Assembly: GCA_949361645.1 (NCBI GenBank)
Contig: OX442430.1
Coordinates: forward strand, 1,287,856-1,351,855
DNA: 64,000 nt
Direction of reading: 5' to 3'
Origin: Spongilla lacustris
Taxonomy: Eukaryota > Porifera > Demospongiae > Spongillida > Spongillidae
The first letter of the stretch is position 1. Every line of letters begins with the position of its first letter. The translations under genes and the position numbers were made by a program. Of this stretch, positions 21,640 to 35,017 are shown one piece after another. The notes beneath the pieces are model-generated. The model was not told where the DNA came from and made no database searches. It was given only the letters and a program-made list of their open reading frames with translations.

Positions 21640-21957
21640 CATATGTACTGAGCAGAACCAGCTAGAAACGTTATAATGGAACACCGCTTTACGCATGTGA
21701 CAAAGCCGCCAACCAAAACTTGAATGTCATGGCCAAACATATGGAAAAGAGACGGTGTGCTGAGGATGGCACTGATGGTTAGTACCTTCAGCCGGGTCCC
21801 CATACTAAGTGTTTATTACATCAACCATGCATGTTTCTTAATTCCGATTAATTGGTAATTAAGCCTTTGTACTAAATGCATACTAGTCAACCGAATAGAT
21901 AAATCGCGAATAATCGATTAATCTACAAAACCTGAAAATCGCGGTCACACACCCTAC
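21640..21957 (+). repeat. Repeat R, copy b
   Basis: Same order of landmarks as copy a: GAACCAGCTAGAAAC, a GGAACACCGC block, GGGTCCCCATACTAAG, TTACATCAACCATGCATG, then GCGAATAATCGATTAATC. It abuts copy c, which runs in the opposite direction, so the two form a large broken inverted pair. Confidence 0.55.
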
Positions 21958-22527
21958 CTTGCATGCAGTTAACCCGAAAGCTTGGAGTTCTGACGGAGAA
22001 AATATGTGCTTGTAGTACTTAATTAGGCGCGAAGGCATCTTCTCTTGATATGTTACTAGTATTGGTATTGGTAACAGAAAATATTTTTCCCGCCTGTACT
22101 GTCACGTAACAATTGGTCCCCCCAAAAAAGGTCCCCCCGGACCAAATATTTCAGAAAAAAATGGTCCGGGGGGACCAATATTTTCTGAAAAAATCGGTCC
22201 CACTTTGAAAAATTTGGTCCCCCCCCCTTTTTTCCAGCTGAAATAAAAGGTACCACCAGGTACAATTTTCGCAACCAAAATTGTACCACCCGGTACAATT
22301 TGGTTGCGAAAAGTGTACCGCCCTTGCCAAAAGTGTACCAGGTAGTGAGAAAGGGCCATTGGCTATTTAGGATGAGTACCATGACGTAGTTAATCGATTT
22401 GTTGCATGCAAGTATAACTGAGTGACCGTTTCCACTGACATTCGGTGTGTTGATTTGTTGTACAAAGTTATTAAACATATGTTAATCAAATCATGCCATA
22501 AAAAGTGATTGAGACACGAATAATTCA

Positions 22528-22533
22528 TTTATT
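22528..22533 (-). terminator. Poly(A) signal of the Ginger-type gene
   Basis: AATAAA on the minus strand lies about 18 bases past the stop codon at 22551-22553. Confidence 0.6.
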
Positions 22534-24688
22534 AATATATATAAGCTAGCTCACATTCGCCTAACAGGTTCATAGTGGTCACATGTATTGACCAGATAAA
22601 CAGCTTCTTTGGACTGCACATGCACAACATTGCTGTCTTCACATGGATGTGGCAAAAATTGTAGCCACTTGTAAGAATGTCCAGATTGACAAAACACCAT
22701 TATAGGTGTCTGCAACATATTGGACACTGCAAAAATTTCCACTTCCGTAGCCCAGACAGATGAACTGTGCATGTCTGTTCTTGCTAGATACTCGTCCATT
22801 GTTTCATGAGCATTAAGATAGCATGACAAATTTTCAGCATTGTGCTGCATGTATGATGTTGCAATAGCTCTGAGTTCTAGGTGTTCATCTTGGGAGCCAG
22901 TTATAACACATGCCAAAGCTCTAAAAAAGCAGTTACCATCTCCTAGAATTCTTACTGTTGCAGCAGGCTGGTGGGAAATGCTATATTCTTTATAGGTTGA
23001 AGAATGTGAGTAATATTCCTTCTAATAAACGTCATGCCAAGCCTTTGGCATAGACTTCTTTGCCACTCATCACATGGTGGCAAGTATGTGATAGTAGAGG
23101 TCTTTGGACCATCTACAGCAATTTTCTCTATCACATCGCCTGGGTGTCGTGAAGTTTGATCTTGACTTTCCACAATTTTCTTCAAGCTAAATTCATCTTT
23201 GCTAGAGAACAATCTTCGTTTAGCACACACCCACTGGCAAAATGAATCAAGCTATGCTGATGACATTAGATAGTATATGCTTCCCAATAAATGGAGTGGC
23301 TTCAGAGTTCCCCCACCACCTGCTGTACACCAAACATCAATTAACTCTACTGCTTTGACAATGCTGTATGCTCTGTCCACATAGGAGTATACCTTCTTCT
23401 TAAATGCCTCAAATTCATCACATAAATCCTCACTTACGATTACAAAGTCACCTCCACATACTTCTCGCAGCTGTACTCCACCAAAGCATGTTCTGTATTC
23501 TATCCATAATGCCACTGTAGTATCCTTGCTAAGAGCAAATTCTCCATCCTTTAGCTTTAAATCTGGTAATATCTCCTAAAATGAATAACAATAAACGTTA
23601 ATATACATGTGTAAAGAATGCATGCATTTCACTTACATCGAATGCTTCATCATCCTCCTTAGCTTCATGGTGAAATTTACTTGTACCAGTTCTCCACAAT
23701 CGAAGAAGATGTGATGAATTCAACTGCTCCCATACACAAGAACAATTGTGTTTGACCACATCAATCACTTCACGTTCCAATTCAACAAAGGCTTTAGCAC
23801 TATCACTTCCCGATTCTGAAATGAACGGCTTGATGTGGCTTGCAATTGCTCGCACTGTGTTTGAATCGCCATCAGACAGCATGTAGGTACCATGGCCTAG
23901 AAGCTTAACTATTGTATATGGTCCTTTCCATCTAACCAGCAGCTTTCCTCCCTTAGTTTTCTTTCGTTTAAAGTCTTTCAAAAGTACCTTTGTGCTGATA
24001 GAGTAGCTAAAAGGATTAGCATGTTTTTTATCGTAGTGTTCTTTCTGCTTTTTTTGGGCTTGTAGTATATTCAACTTTGCTTCTTCGAGGATAGCAATAT
24101 TACTTTTCAAAACTGTATCTTGTGAGTCCTCGGCATATTCTGGTTCATTTTTGACATAGGACAAAGACTTAACTCCACTGTCTTGGCATATATCTATGTC
24201 AATTGGAAGAACAGCTCTACGCCCAAACATAAGTTGAAAAGGTGTGAATTTGGTTGAATTATGCCTAGATGTATTGTACGCAAATACACATGAGTCCAGA
24301 TGATGATTCCAGTGCTTGGGCTGTGAATGGCAGTACTTCACCAATATGGTCTGAATAGTCTGATTAAAGCGTTCATCTAGCCCATTTGCCTTTAGTGAAG
24401 AGCAAAGAACGAAGAACAAAATACAGTGTAAATGTGCAGAAAGTGCAACACATCAATTTTGGTAACTATAATTTTGCTTTTAGACTCTCTATAAAATTGC
24501 ATATTCTACTTGGCATGTAGTTTGTTAATTCCACGAAACACAGTAGACACTAAATATAGTTTACAGCCAAAAAAGAAATAAAGTAACGAGGTCCTGCCCA
24601 CTCCCCCCACCTCTGGCCCCCCTTTCAAAAATGCTGTGGATGCCCATGTAAGGCTTATTACTCAAAGTTCTATATTTAGTACCCTAGA

Positions 24689-25190
24689 ATGTTGATCAAC
24701 TCACCCACCAATTCTTTGTCCCGTTTGTTAATGCTATCTATCATACTATTGCTATACATTGTGCACATAAATTATAAATTCAATACATTTGCATGACACC
24801 CAATTGAATATTTATTGTCTCATCTTAAAACTTAAGTTCCCGGTTTCTGATATTGAAAAAAATTGCACTTCTTTAAACCAGACTTCAAGAAAGCTGGTGT
24901 AACAAGACAATAATATCTGGCTCCTTTCTTTTAGATCGAGCATGATACATAAGTAGATAAATATAGAAAGCAGTGCATCTTTTAAAATTTACTATCTATG
25001 AAGGAGCCAGATATTATAATCTTGTTTATGCCAGCTTTCTTGAAGTCTGGTTTAAAGAAGTGTAATACAAAGAGGCAGCACGGAATATTTTTCATCTATT
25101 AATAATATTTATGTGCACATTGTATAGCAATTGTATGATAGATAGCATTAACAAACGGGACAAAGGATTGGTGGGTGAGTTGATCAACAT
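24689..25190. mobile_element. Foldback MITE in the Ginger intron
   Basis: Outer arms ATGTTGATCAACTCACCCAC... (24689-24770) and their reverse (25110-25190), plus inner arms around 24861-24930 and 25000-25080 (CTTCTTTAAACCAGACTTCA), make most of this 502-bp stretch self-complementary. It lies between transposase exons, so it does not break the coding frame. Confidence 0.8.
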
Positions 25191-26211
25191 CAAAATAGAA
25201 ATGTCAAGTGTATGCATGCCAAATAAATATAAATTACCTGTGGATGGTAAGCAGTTGTAAGACGATGTTCGATGTTAAGAAGTTTCATGAGTTCACGGTC
25301 CAATTTATTATTAAACTCTGTACCCTGGTCAGATGTTACTACCTTTGGCAACCCCATCCTCATGAAGATCTTTTTAAAAAATAAAACATCAATACAATAT
25401 ATTTAGATACTCATATGCAAAATACCTTAAAAAGCACCATTGCTACAGTAGATGCAGACTTATCCACTGTTGGAACAGCATCTACCCACTTTGTAAAGTA
25501 GTCTGACATTGTGAAAATATATCGACTGCCATCATCACCCGCAGGTGATATCGGGCCAACAAAATCAATACCAATATGGTACCATGGTGATTTAACAGGT
25601 ATAGGATGCAACTCAGGTGCACCAGTAGTCATCTTACGATTCATTTGTTGGCAGATATCACAAGTGGCAATCTATGTATGTATTAAATATCAATATTATG
25701 ATTATGGAATAAACAAAATATCCTTTATGTACAAACATACCATTTTTGAAACATCCTTTACATAACCATGCCACATGTATCTTTCTCTCAAGCGATACAA
25801 TGTTTTCGTCAAACCTAAGTGACCTGATGTTGGGTGCACATGACATCCGTGAAGAATCCTTTTCCTCTCCTTTTCCTCTTGAATGTAACGCACAGTTGCA
25901 ACAACCTGAATGTAAAGAGTGTAAATGTAGTAATATATATGCTGGTATACATATAAAAAACTATATACCTTCTTTTTCTTCATCATCTTGTAGTGAAGTA
26001 CTCCTTCTATCATTGTGAAACGTTGTGCTTTCTTCCGAATCATCCGTTTTTTGTTTTTGTCACTTGAATCTTTGTACTTGCCTGTGGTTAAATAGGCACA
26101 GACTTGGTCAATCAAATCAGATTTACTACCGTCTTCATTCTCTTCCTCATCATCGCCATCGACTTCATTATTATCCTCTTCACTAGCGCCATTGTGTTTC
26201 CTATAACCATT

Positions 26212-26662
26212 GTCTTCACCATCGCCATCATCTTCAACGTCTTCACCATCGCCATCATCTTCAACGTCTTCACCATCGCCATCATCTTCAACGTCTTCAC
26301 CATCGCCATCATCTTCAACGTCTTCACCATCGCCATCATCTTCAACGTCTTCACCATCGCCATCATCTTCAACGTCTTCACCATCGCCATCATCTTCAAC
26401 GTCTTCACCATCGCCATCATCTTCAACGTCTTCACCATCGCCATCATCTTCAACGTCTTCACCATCGCCATCATCTTCAACGTCTTCACCATCGCCATCA
26501 TCTTCAACGTCTTCACCATCGCCATCATCTTCAACGTCTTCACCATCGCCATCATCTTCAACGTCTTCACCATCGCCATCATCTTCAACGTCTTCACCAT
26601 CGCCATCATCTTCAACGTCTTCACCATCGCCATCATCTTCAACGTCTTCACCATCGCCATCG
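26212..26662 (-). repeat. In-frame 27-bp minisatellite encoding an acidic repeat
   Basis: About 16.7 nearly identical units; on the coding strand each gives DDGDGEDVE. Because 27 is a multiple of 3, copy-number change keeps the transposase frame. The near-identity of units points to recent expansion. Confidence 0.95.
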
Positions 26663-27040
26663 TCTTCTTCACACTCACCATCGTCTTCACCATCGTTCAC
26701 ACCAATGTAACCGTCGTCACAGAAACCAACGCCATCATCACCTAAACAATACGAGCATGAACGTGCACTGAATCGTACATGTAAAACCAAAAGGTCTATG
26801 CATAATGTATCGTACCATCTCTAGCCCTTTTTCTCTTATTTTTATACAATTTTTTGCTTTCTCATCCGATCGCCGCTGATCACTTCACAGAAACACGTGT
26901 TTAAGGGGGGGGGGGACCAAAATACGCATGCGCGGACCAAATATTTCAGACAAAATTAGTCCGGGGGGACCGATTTTTTCATGAAAATCGGTCCGGGGGG
27001 ACCAATTTTTGGGGGGGGACCAAAATTTTCGTGACAGTAC

Positions 27041-27311
27041 AAAGGCTTACTAAATCGGAATAAAGAAACATGCATGGTTGATGTAATAAACAGTTAGTAT
27101 GGGGACCCGGCTGAAGGTACTAACCATCAGTGCCATCCTCAGCACGCGCAGTGGGCACATAAATACGTTCGCGCTCTGTGAAGTACAGTACTACGTATAC
27201 ATGTGCGTTAATCAAACGCTCTACGTTACTCTTTGCCATGAGGTGACAGGGGTCCAAATACTTAGGTACACCGACTCTTTTCCATACGTTCGGCCATGAC
27301 ATTCTGAATAC
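27041..27311 (-). repeat. Repeat R, copy c, middle part
   Basis: Reversed relative to copies a and b. It includes the GTAGTATGGGGACCCGG... and CGCGCAGTGGGCACATAAA landmarks. It is cut at 27312 by the hAT MITE and at 27041 by the Ginger-type element. Confidence 0.6.
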
Positions 27312-27319
27312 CGTACATG

Positions 27320-28068
27320 CAGTGATGCCGCGGCCAGCTTTTAACAATCCGGTCACGTTCACGGCTGGCCGTTTGGATATATACGGTTACGGACGGTCAG
27401 TATTTATGCTATAGAGGTTTGGCATGCGCGTATCAATAGAAATGGTTCATGAACGATATGGCAGAACAAATGTGAAAGAGCAGATTCAATTAACTAAAGT
27501 CTTTATTGCATCTGAGAAACAGAACAATTCAATCCTGGCTGGATCCATCCTCCATCTTCACAATGAGTTTCAACTGGGAGAAAACTCGCTCGCACGTGGA
27601 ATCCACGCGATAACACCTTCTTTTTCGCAAACAGAGCATAATCATGGCATGTCTCGTCCCCAGACCCACATTCGGCAGCAGCGGATGGATTACATCACCG
27701 CTACACGAAAAGTGGCATATTGCGAAAGCAATATCAGGCTGGGGTGTGCTGCAGCCTGCAGACTTCACCGCGCCATAGATAATAGAGTACAGGTGGCTTA
27801 TCCTCAGAGGTTTTAGCTTTCTTAGAAAGACGACATTTGCCACGCAGGGAGGAAAAAAAAAAGACACTGCACGTGACGCTGATGACGCTTAATGGACGGT
27901 CAAAAGTTCTGACGGCCACGGACGGCCAGCAAATAAAATTGACGGCCAATTATTTTTCACGGTTTAATCACGTGATCGGTAAGCTTCCCGGTCACGGTCA
28001 CGGTCGGCCGTCAAAAACCATCAAATGAATACGGTCACGGACGGTCCGTGCTGGCCGCGGCATCACTG
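27320..28068. mobile_element. 749-bp hAT MITE with 8-bp target duplication
   Basis: Termini are CAGTGATGCCGCGGCCAGC at the left and its inverse at the right. CGTACATG flanks both sides (27312-27319 and 28069-28076). Subterminal repeats of GGTCACG(G), GGCCGTC and ACGGTC are dense. The interior shares sequence with the right part of the element at 30725-35638. No transposase. Confidence 0.9.
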
Positions 28069-28076
28069 CGTACATG

Positions 28077-28165
28077 TACATGTCAAGTCTTGATCGGCAG
28101 CTTTGTCACATGCGTGGAGCGGTGTTCCACCATGAGGTTTCTAGCTGGTTCTGCTCAGTATTTAT
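28077..28165 (-). repeat. Repeat R, copy c, outer part
   Basis: Reversed match to 1836-1935 (TGGAGCGGTGTTCCACCATG and TTCTAGCTGGTTCTGCTCAG). It continues the part at 27041-27311 once the MITE is removed. Confidence 0.6.
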
Positions 28166-28496
28166 TCTTTCATATACTTATCAAGTTCGTTTTCTACTTT
28201 CTTTTTCTGTATTGTATTATGCTTATGTTGACTCTCTCTTTTTAACCTAATATAAGTTAACATCATCACTTATAGCAGGAGATATTATTGGTATCTTCCT
28301 GGATTCTTTTGCACAATAGTGTCATCGCAATACCATGCCCACTCGTTGTACTTAGTGTAAACCACCCAAGGTTCTACAAGTAGCTGCTTGTGAATAGCAA
28401 AGAACTGCCACAGTGTACTTGTACGTGATCACTAGCCGGCTTGGTAAGGGGTCGAAAACTGGCTTCTTTTTTTTGCTGAATACCTGAGAATACGTA
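28166..28496. other. No gene seen
   Basis: A/T-rich spacer between repeat R and the foldback element. Confidence 0.35.
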
Positions 28497-29131
28497 AGTT
28501 TTAACCGCGATATTTAATGTCTAATATACCGGACGTCATCCTGGGGGTACATTTGTCTACCGTGGTGTACAGAAAATAAATTTATTCCCGTACTGCATCC
28601 CTTTTACATTTGACGGTGCTTGCTCATTGTACAGGGCCTTTGGAACTTGGCTCGAAAATTGCCAAGCTCCAATTCATTTTCCTGGTCCTATAAGTTAGCG
28701 CGTCAAAGCGAAGCTATTCGATTGCGCTACGCCGCGCCACGATAACGTTGGAAACTCGACAAAACTCGACCTAGCGTGGCTGAAAAACATGTTAAGGACA
28801 TTTTAACCATGTTTTACGTCATGGACGTGTTTTTGTAGCCACATTAGGTCGAGTTTGGTCGAGTTACTTACGTTATCGTAACCACGCGTGGCGGCGTATC
28901 GCAATCAAATAGCTTTCACTTTGACGCGCTAACTTGGGACCAGAGAAAAAGAATTAGAGCTTGGCAATTTTCGAGCCAAGCTCCAAAGGACCCGTACAAC
29001 GAGCAAGCACCGTCAAATGTAAAAGGGATGCTAAACTGGCTTATAAATTTATTTTCTGTACACCACGGTAGACAAATGTACCCCCGGGATGACGTCCGGT
29101 ACAATACATTAGACATACCGCGGTTAAACGC
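28497..29131. mobile_element. Foldback element, about 635 bp
   Basis: Arms of about 290 bases: TTTTAACCGCGATATTTAAT at the left pairs with the reversed right end. Long shared blocks include GGGGTACATTTGTCTACCGT, TTTACATTTGACGGTGCTTG and AACTTGGCTCGAAAATTGCC. A short unpaired centre lies near 28800-28830. Arms differ by scattered substitutions and small indels. No coding. Confidence 0.8.
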
Positions 29132-30724
29132 TAGCTGCTGTAACCGCGATATATCGCGGTTACGACGGTTAAACATTAACCTTAACCGCGGCAACCCTGT
29201 CGGCGTGCATGTGATCTGCACTTTATTGGTTTGCACATGTTGTTTAATGCATTATCCTTTGGGCCTAACATAAAATCTCCAATTTTGTGCATGCCATTAA
29301 TCAATTCTTTATAATGCGTACTGACTTCTTTTTATAGTGCACTCAGCTGATGGATTCACCAATTTATCCGTAGCCAGCCGAACAGATTTAATTTAAACTT
29401 TAGTACATGCATAATCGTATGTAAATATTATTAAACAGATGTAATAGAATGTTACGTTTTGAATATTAAACGTGCTTACTGCATGCATATTTTAGTTGCT
29501 TTTGTAATGACAATGCATGCCGCACTGGCATATGCTGTTAGTATCTAAGGGGTCGGGCCATTTTAGTACGGGAATTGTGACGTGAAAATTGATATAAAGT
29601 GTACAAAACAAGATGTTGAAATATAGCTATATAAGCTACAAGCCTTTTGGCCGGTTTAAAGAACTGATTCCTTTGGACTCAAAAACACCAACGGAAATTA
29701 TACTTCTTTTAGCTACGGCAAGGATTAAAGCCTGCTGTTTTCATTTTTCGATAATCAGTTGCAGTTGCTGTGCGCTTGCATGGATCATAGGAATTAATAC
29801 TGTGCCATCATGAAATTGATTAACAATCCTCCAAAACACGCTTTCAACCCTCAACGAGTTCATGATATGCATATGGTTGAATCTAATATTTTTAAAAACG
29901 TAACTTGACACGCTTCCATGAATGTGTACTTATACAATCGTTATTTTATCAATTCATGTTCATCACAATTTATAATTATATGACGGAAGACCATCCTGAA
30001 CGTGTAGCCGGCAAAGGCTGATAAAATTTGTGCAGGACATGATTAATTAGCCTGTTATGTTCACTATTCACCCGGGTGGAAAAAATCATGATTTTATCGC
30101 GATTTTGACGATAGAAATGACGTCAACGTGTCAAGTAAATTGTCATTCTAAGACGATATGATATCCAATTACATGTATTTGAACGATAGTAAATTTGTTA
30201 TTTTATCTGTATAGGAATATTAATTCCGTCTAATAGGCCTGGATTATTCCCTTGTATTAAAGATGGAGCAGGTCGGAGAGGATTGATTGAAACTCAATAC
30301 ATGTAACAGTTACTATTAAACGAGGGAGCGGACGTAGCCGTAGCACATATTGATGGTGACTCGGTTCGCGCTACATATGTAGACATTCTCTGTCCAATGG
30401 AAGCGGTAAACGAGCAGGCATATTGTGTCGATCTATATGTTTATGTGATGTGTATAATGTGTCACAGCGAAGCCGCGCTATCCGCATACGGTGCTCCAAC
30501 TATGTCTCTACTAGTAAGCAGGTGCTTGAGCTGGTGCGCTACCTGCATGAAATTTAAAGCAAACACTGTTTCAGTCTGGACAGACGGTGCGACCGCGAAA
30601 GCAGAGGAGCGATTTAAATTTAAAAATGGGGTAAGGTAGTAATTTTGTCACGTGGGCTATTGCATACACACACGAAGCACATTTCCACATTCACCTCACA
30701 TTGGTCTACTACTTTACTTACAAT
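29132..30724. other. No supported gene
   Basis: A/T-rich. Short frames at 29613-29813 and 30397-30639 have no recognisable domain and no splice context I trust. Confidence 0.35.
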
Positions 30725-30949
30725 CAGTGATGCCGCGGCCAGCTTTTAACAATCCGGTCACGTTCACGGCTGGCCGTGTGGATATAGACGGTCACGTTCA
30801 CGGTCAAAGATGGACCGTATGATTTCAATACGGTCACGTACACGGCTGGCCGTCAGCCGTCAAAATTTTAATACGGTCACGGACGTTCATGAACGGTATG
30901 CATGGGCATAGCAGAACAAGTGTGAAAGAACATATTCAATTAACTAAAC

Positions 30950-32114
30950 TCAACTAAATTAAGGCTGGGTACATTCATTTTACGCGCACGCCGCGTAGCG
31001 CATTGGAAACATAATTTTAGCGAAGCGCGCGCTAGAATCCTGTGACAAAATTATACCGTACCGTACCGCCATTTCTAGTTCTAGATCGAGTCTACGTCTA
31101 TATATTATTAGAGTATCCAGAGCTAGTTAAAGTCTGCGCTTGAGGCCAGGTGAATCTTTATACCGATTGAGTAAGCTTAATTCCCGAAGGTACGTTCATC
31201 TCCACGAAGCGATCTGCATACTACCGGGCCTAGCCATACCAGACAACCTTATTCAGGATCTATTGTACAGACTACAGAAACTTTGAACGACTACTACCCG
31301 AACATGGGAAGGAAATCACATACTTCGACAAAATAAGGTGATTACTTGCGTGTGGGCGGTAGGCATTTTGTTTAAGCGGGTGATCGAAGTGGCACTTTAA
31401 AAACACAACTGCAATACACATACCTGTTTCTTTGATGTATTAGCCAGCAATTAGGCATATAGAAACTAAGAAAGCCATTACCGTGTGTATATTTCCCGTG
31501 GTTACTTTTTACAATAAACTTTCCTTTATTACGAGGGCGCCGGGTGTGTAACGTGTGTGTCTTCTACAAACTGGTTATCACTCCTACACACAAGCACAGT
31601 CACAGTACTCCTACCTAATTGCCCCTAGTTCTATAATTCTTGCACTGGTACTTCTACAACACACACACACACACATGTATCACAGGTAACACGGGAAGTA
31701 TACATGCCCATTGCATGTAGGCAAAATGAAAGGCACAACAAAGTGTAGATACAGTAGGATATTACATGACAGTAATACATTGGGGTCTCCCAGTATTTAT
31801 GTGAAATGGTGGGCTACATATAGACCATGCATGAATCTACCACTTTGCTATTTTATATATACTCAATTCAAACAGATCTCATCATCATAACACAATGGCC
31901 TTGCACAGCTTTGTTTCAACAGTACACGTGATAGAATCCATTGTATTAAAAACAATTTCCTCTATTGTGACATTTTTATGCTTCTTACATGATGCCTCAT
32001 CACCAGGCTTTGCATGCAAGTAAGGAAGGAGTGGAAAGAATGGCATCAACGCTGCATTCTTTATCACCAGCAATCTGCTCCTGTGCTGCCACACACTGAA
32101 CCTTCTGAAGTGAG
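30950..32114. other. No gene seen (inside the 4.9 kb element)
   Basis: The left edge is the terminal-repeat-like CTCAACTAAATTAAGG. No frame with recognisable content. Confidence 0.35.
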
Positions 32115-33590
32115 CATTTGCACCCCCACTTGCACACAACACCCCCACTCACACACAACACCCCACACTCATGCACAACACCCACACTCACAAAACCTCA
32201 CACACACAACACCTCACTTGCACACAACACCCCACACTCATGCACAAAACCCACACTCACACACAACACCCCACACACACAACACCTCACACACACAACA
32301 CCTCACACACACAACACCTCACACACAACACCACACACAGCACCTCACACACACAACACCTCACACACAACTCACACACACCAACTCACACACACAACAC
32401 CTCACACACACAACACCACACAACACCCCACTTGCACACAACACCACAGCACACAACACCACACTCATGCACAACACACACACTCACACACAACACCCCA
32501 CACACACAACACCCCCCACACACAACACCCCACACACACAACATCCCACACACACAACACCCCACACACACAACACCCCACACACACAACACCCCACACA
32601 CACAACACCCCACACACACAACACCCCACACACACAACACCCCACACACACAACACCCCACACACACAACACCCCACACATACAACACCTCACACACACA
32701 ACACCCCACTTGCACACAACACCCCAGTCGCGCACAACACCCCACTCGCACACAAAACCCCACACACACAGCACCTCACACACACAACACCCCACTCGCA
32801 TACAACACCCCACTTGCATACAACACCCCACTCGCACACAACACCCCACACACACAACACCTCACACACACACAACACCCCACTCGCATACAACACCCCA
32901 CTCGCATACAACACCCCACTCGCATACAACACCTTACTCGCATACAACACCCCACTCGCATACAACACCCCACTCGCATACAACACCCCACTCGCATACA
33001 ACACCCCACTCGCATACAACACCCCACTGCATACATCACCCCACTCGCACACAACAACGAACTCAAACATAACACCCCACTCGCATACAACACCCCACTC
33101 GCATACAACACCCCACTCGCACACAACACCCCACTCGCACACAACACCCCACACACACAACACCTCACACACACAACACCCTACTCGCATACAACACCCC
33201 ACTCGCATACAACACGCCACTCGCATACATCACCCCACTCGCACACAACACCCAACTCAAACATAACACCCCACTCGCATACAACACCCCCACTCGCATA
33301 CAACACCCCACTCGCATACATCACCACACTCGCACACAACACCCAACTCAAACATAACACCCCACTCGCATACAACACCCCACTCGCATACAACACCCCA
33401 CTTGCATACAACACCCCACTCGCATACATCACCACACTCGCACACAACACCCAACTCAAACATAACACCCCACTCGCATACAACACCCCACTCGCATACA
33501 ACACCCCACTCGCATGCATCACCCCACTCGCACACAACACACAACTCAAACATAACACCCCACTCGCATACAACACTCACACCCCTATTC
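32115..33590. repeat. CACACAACACCCC minisatellite array
   Basis: About 1.5 kb of 15-16 base units, first ACACACAACACCCCAC-like, later ACTCGCATACAACACCCC, with higher-order blocks of four to six units that include ACATAACACCCCACTCGC. Units lack stops in several frames on both strands, giving false frames up to 490 codons. Confidence 0.95.
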
Positions 33591-33744
33591 TCACCACTCT
33601 CCAATGGTCCTTAGTAGCCCTTTCCTACTGCTCTGGATTCTAAGTCTCTTAGATTAAAACGGTTTAATTCTAATTGTTATCTGAAGCATAACTAGATATA
33701 TTTGCATTGACACATTGCTTTTGTTCTTTGTATTAAGTGGTTGA

Positions 33745-35017
<1,273 letters not shown>

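Larger units (their letters stand above)
22551..26742 (-). pseudogene. Ginger transposase (integrase core, GPY/F domain) fused to OTU protease
   Basis: Exons on the minus strand: about 26742-25969 (acidic repeat, then SDLIDQVCAYLTTGKYKDSS); 25905-25741 and 25671-25426 (HHCC zinc finger: HVHPTSGHLGLTKTLYRLRE joined to CDICQQ; first catalytic D in IGIDFVGPISPAG); 25369-25238 (second D in VVTSDQGTEFN); 24389-23637 (catalytic E in ANGLDERFNQTIQ, then GPY/F-like LLVRWKGPYTIVKLLGHGTY); 23575 onward to an OTU domain with GDGNCFFRAL and WATEVEIFAVSNML, ending HYEPVRRM. All exon joints keep frame. The DDE triad is intact. Damage: TAG at 23252-23254 and a frameshift near 22960-23000 before the OTU. The first exon's start is uncertain. 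OTU proteases remove ubiquitin; their role in a transposon is unknown. Confidence 0.85.
22100..27036 (-). mobile_element. Ginger-type DNA transposon, 4937 bp, with GTAC target duplication
   Basis: Ends begin TGTCACG (22100-22106) and, reversed, TGTCACG (27036-27030), followed by repeated GGTCCCCCC and GGTCCGGGGGGACC modules. GTAC flanks both sides (22096-22099 and 27037-27040). The same repeat without insertion is present at 2141-2152 (GTACAGGCGGGA), an empty-site check inside the window. Inside, the minus strand encodes a Gypsy-integrase-like transposase followed by an OTU cysteine protease. TGT-starting ends, a 4-bp duplication and an integrase-like DDE enzyme without reverse transcriptase match Ginger cut-and-paste transposons. 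A 502-bp foldback element sits in one intron. Confidence 0.85.

Noticed and set aside
26104..26745. Plus-strand frames over the 27-bp minisatellite (Ser/Pro or Ile/Phe-rich)
   Set aside because: Shadows of the acidic repeat on the coding strand, which continues into the transposase.
30397..30639. 80-codon Cys-rich frame
   Set aside because: No signal peptide, domain or splice context; length is within chance for this composition.
32014..33643. Open frames of 352-490 codons of His/Thr/Pro-rich or Cys/Val/Gly-rich peptides
   Set aside because: They overlap in several frames on both strands and exist only because the CACACAACACCCC units have no stops. No start context, splice sites or domain.
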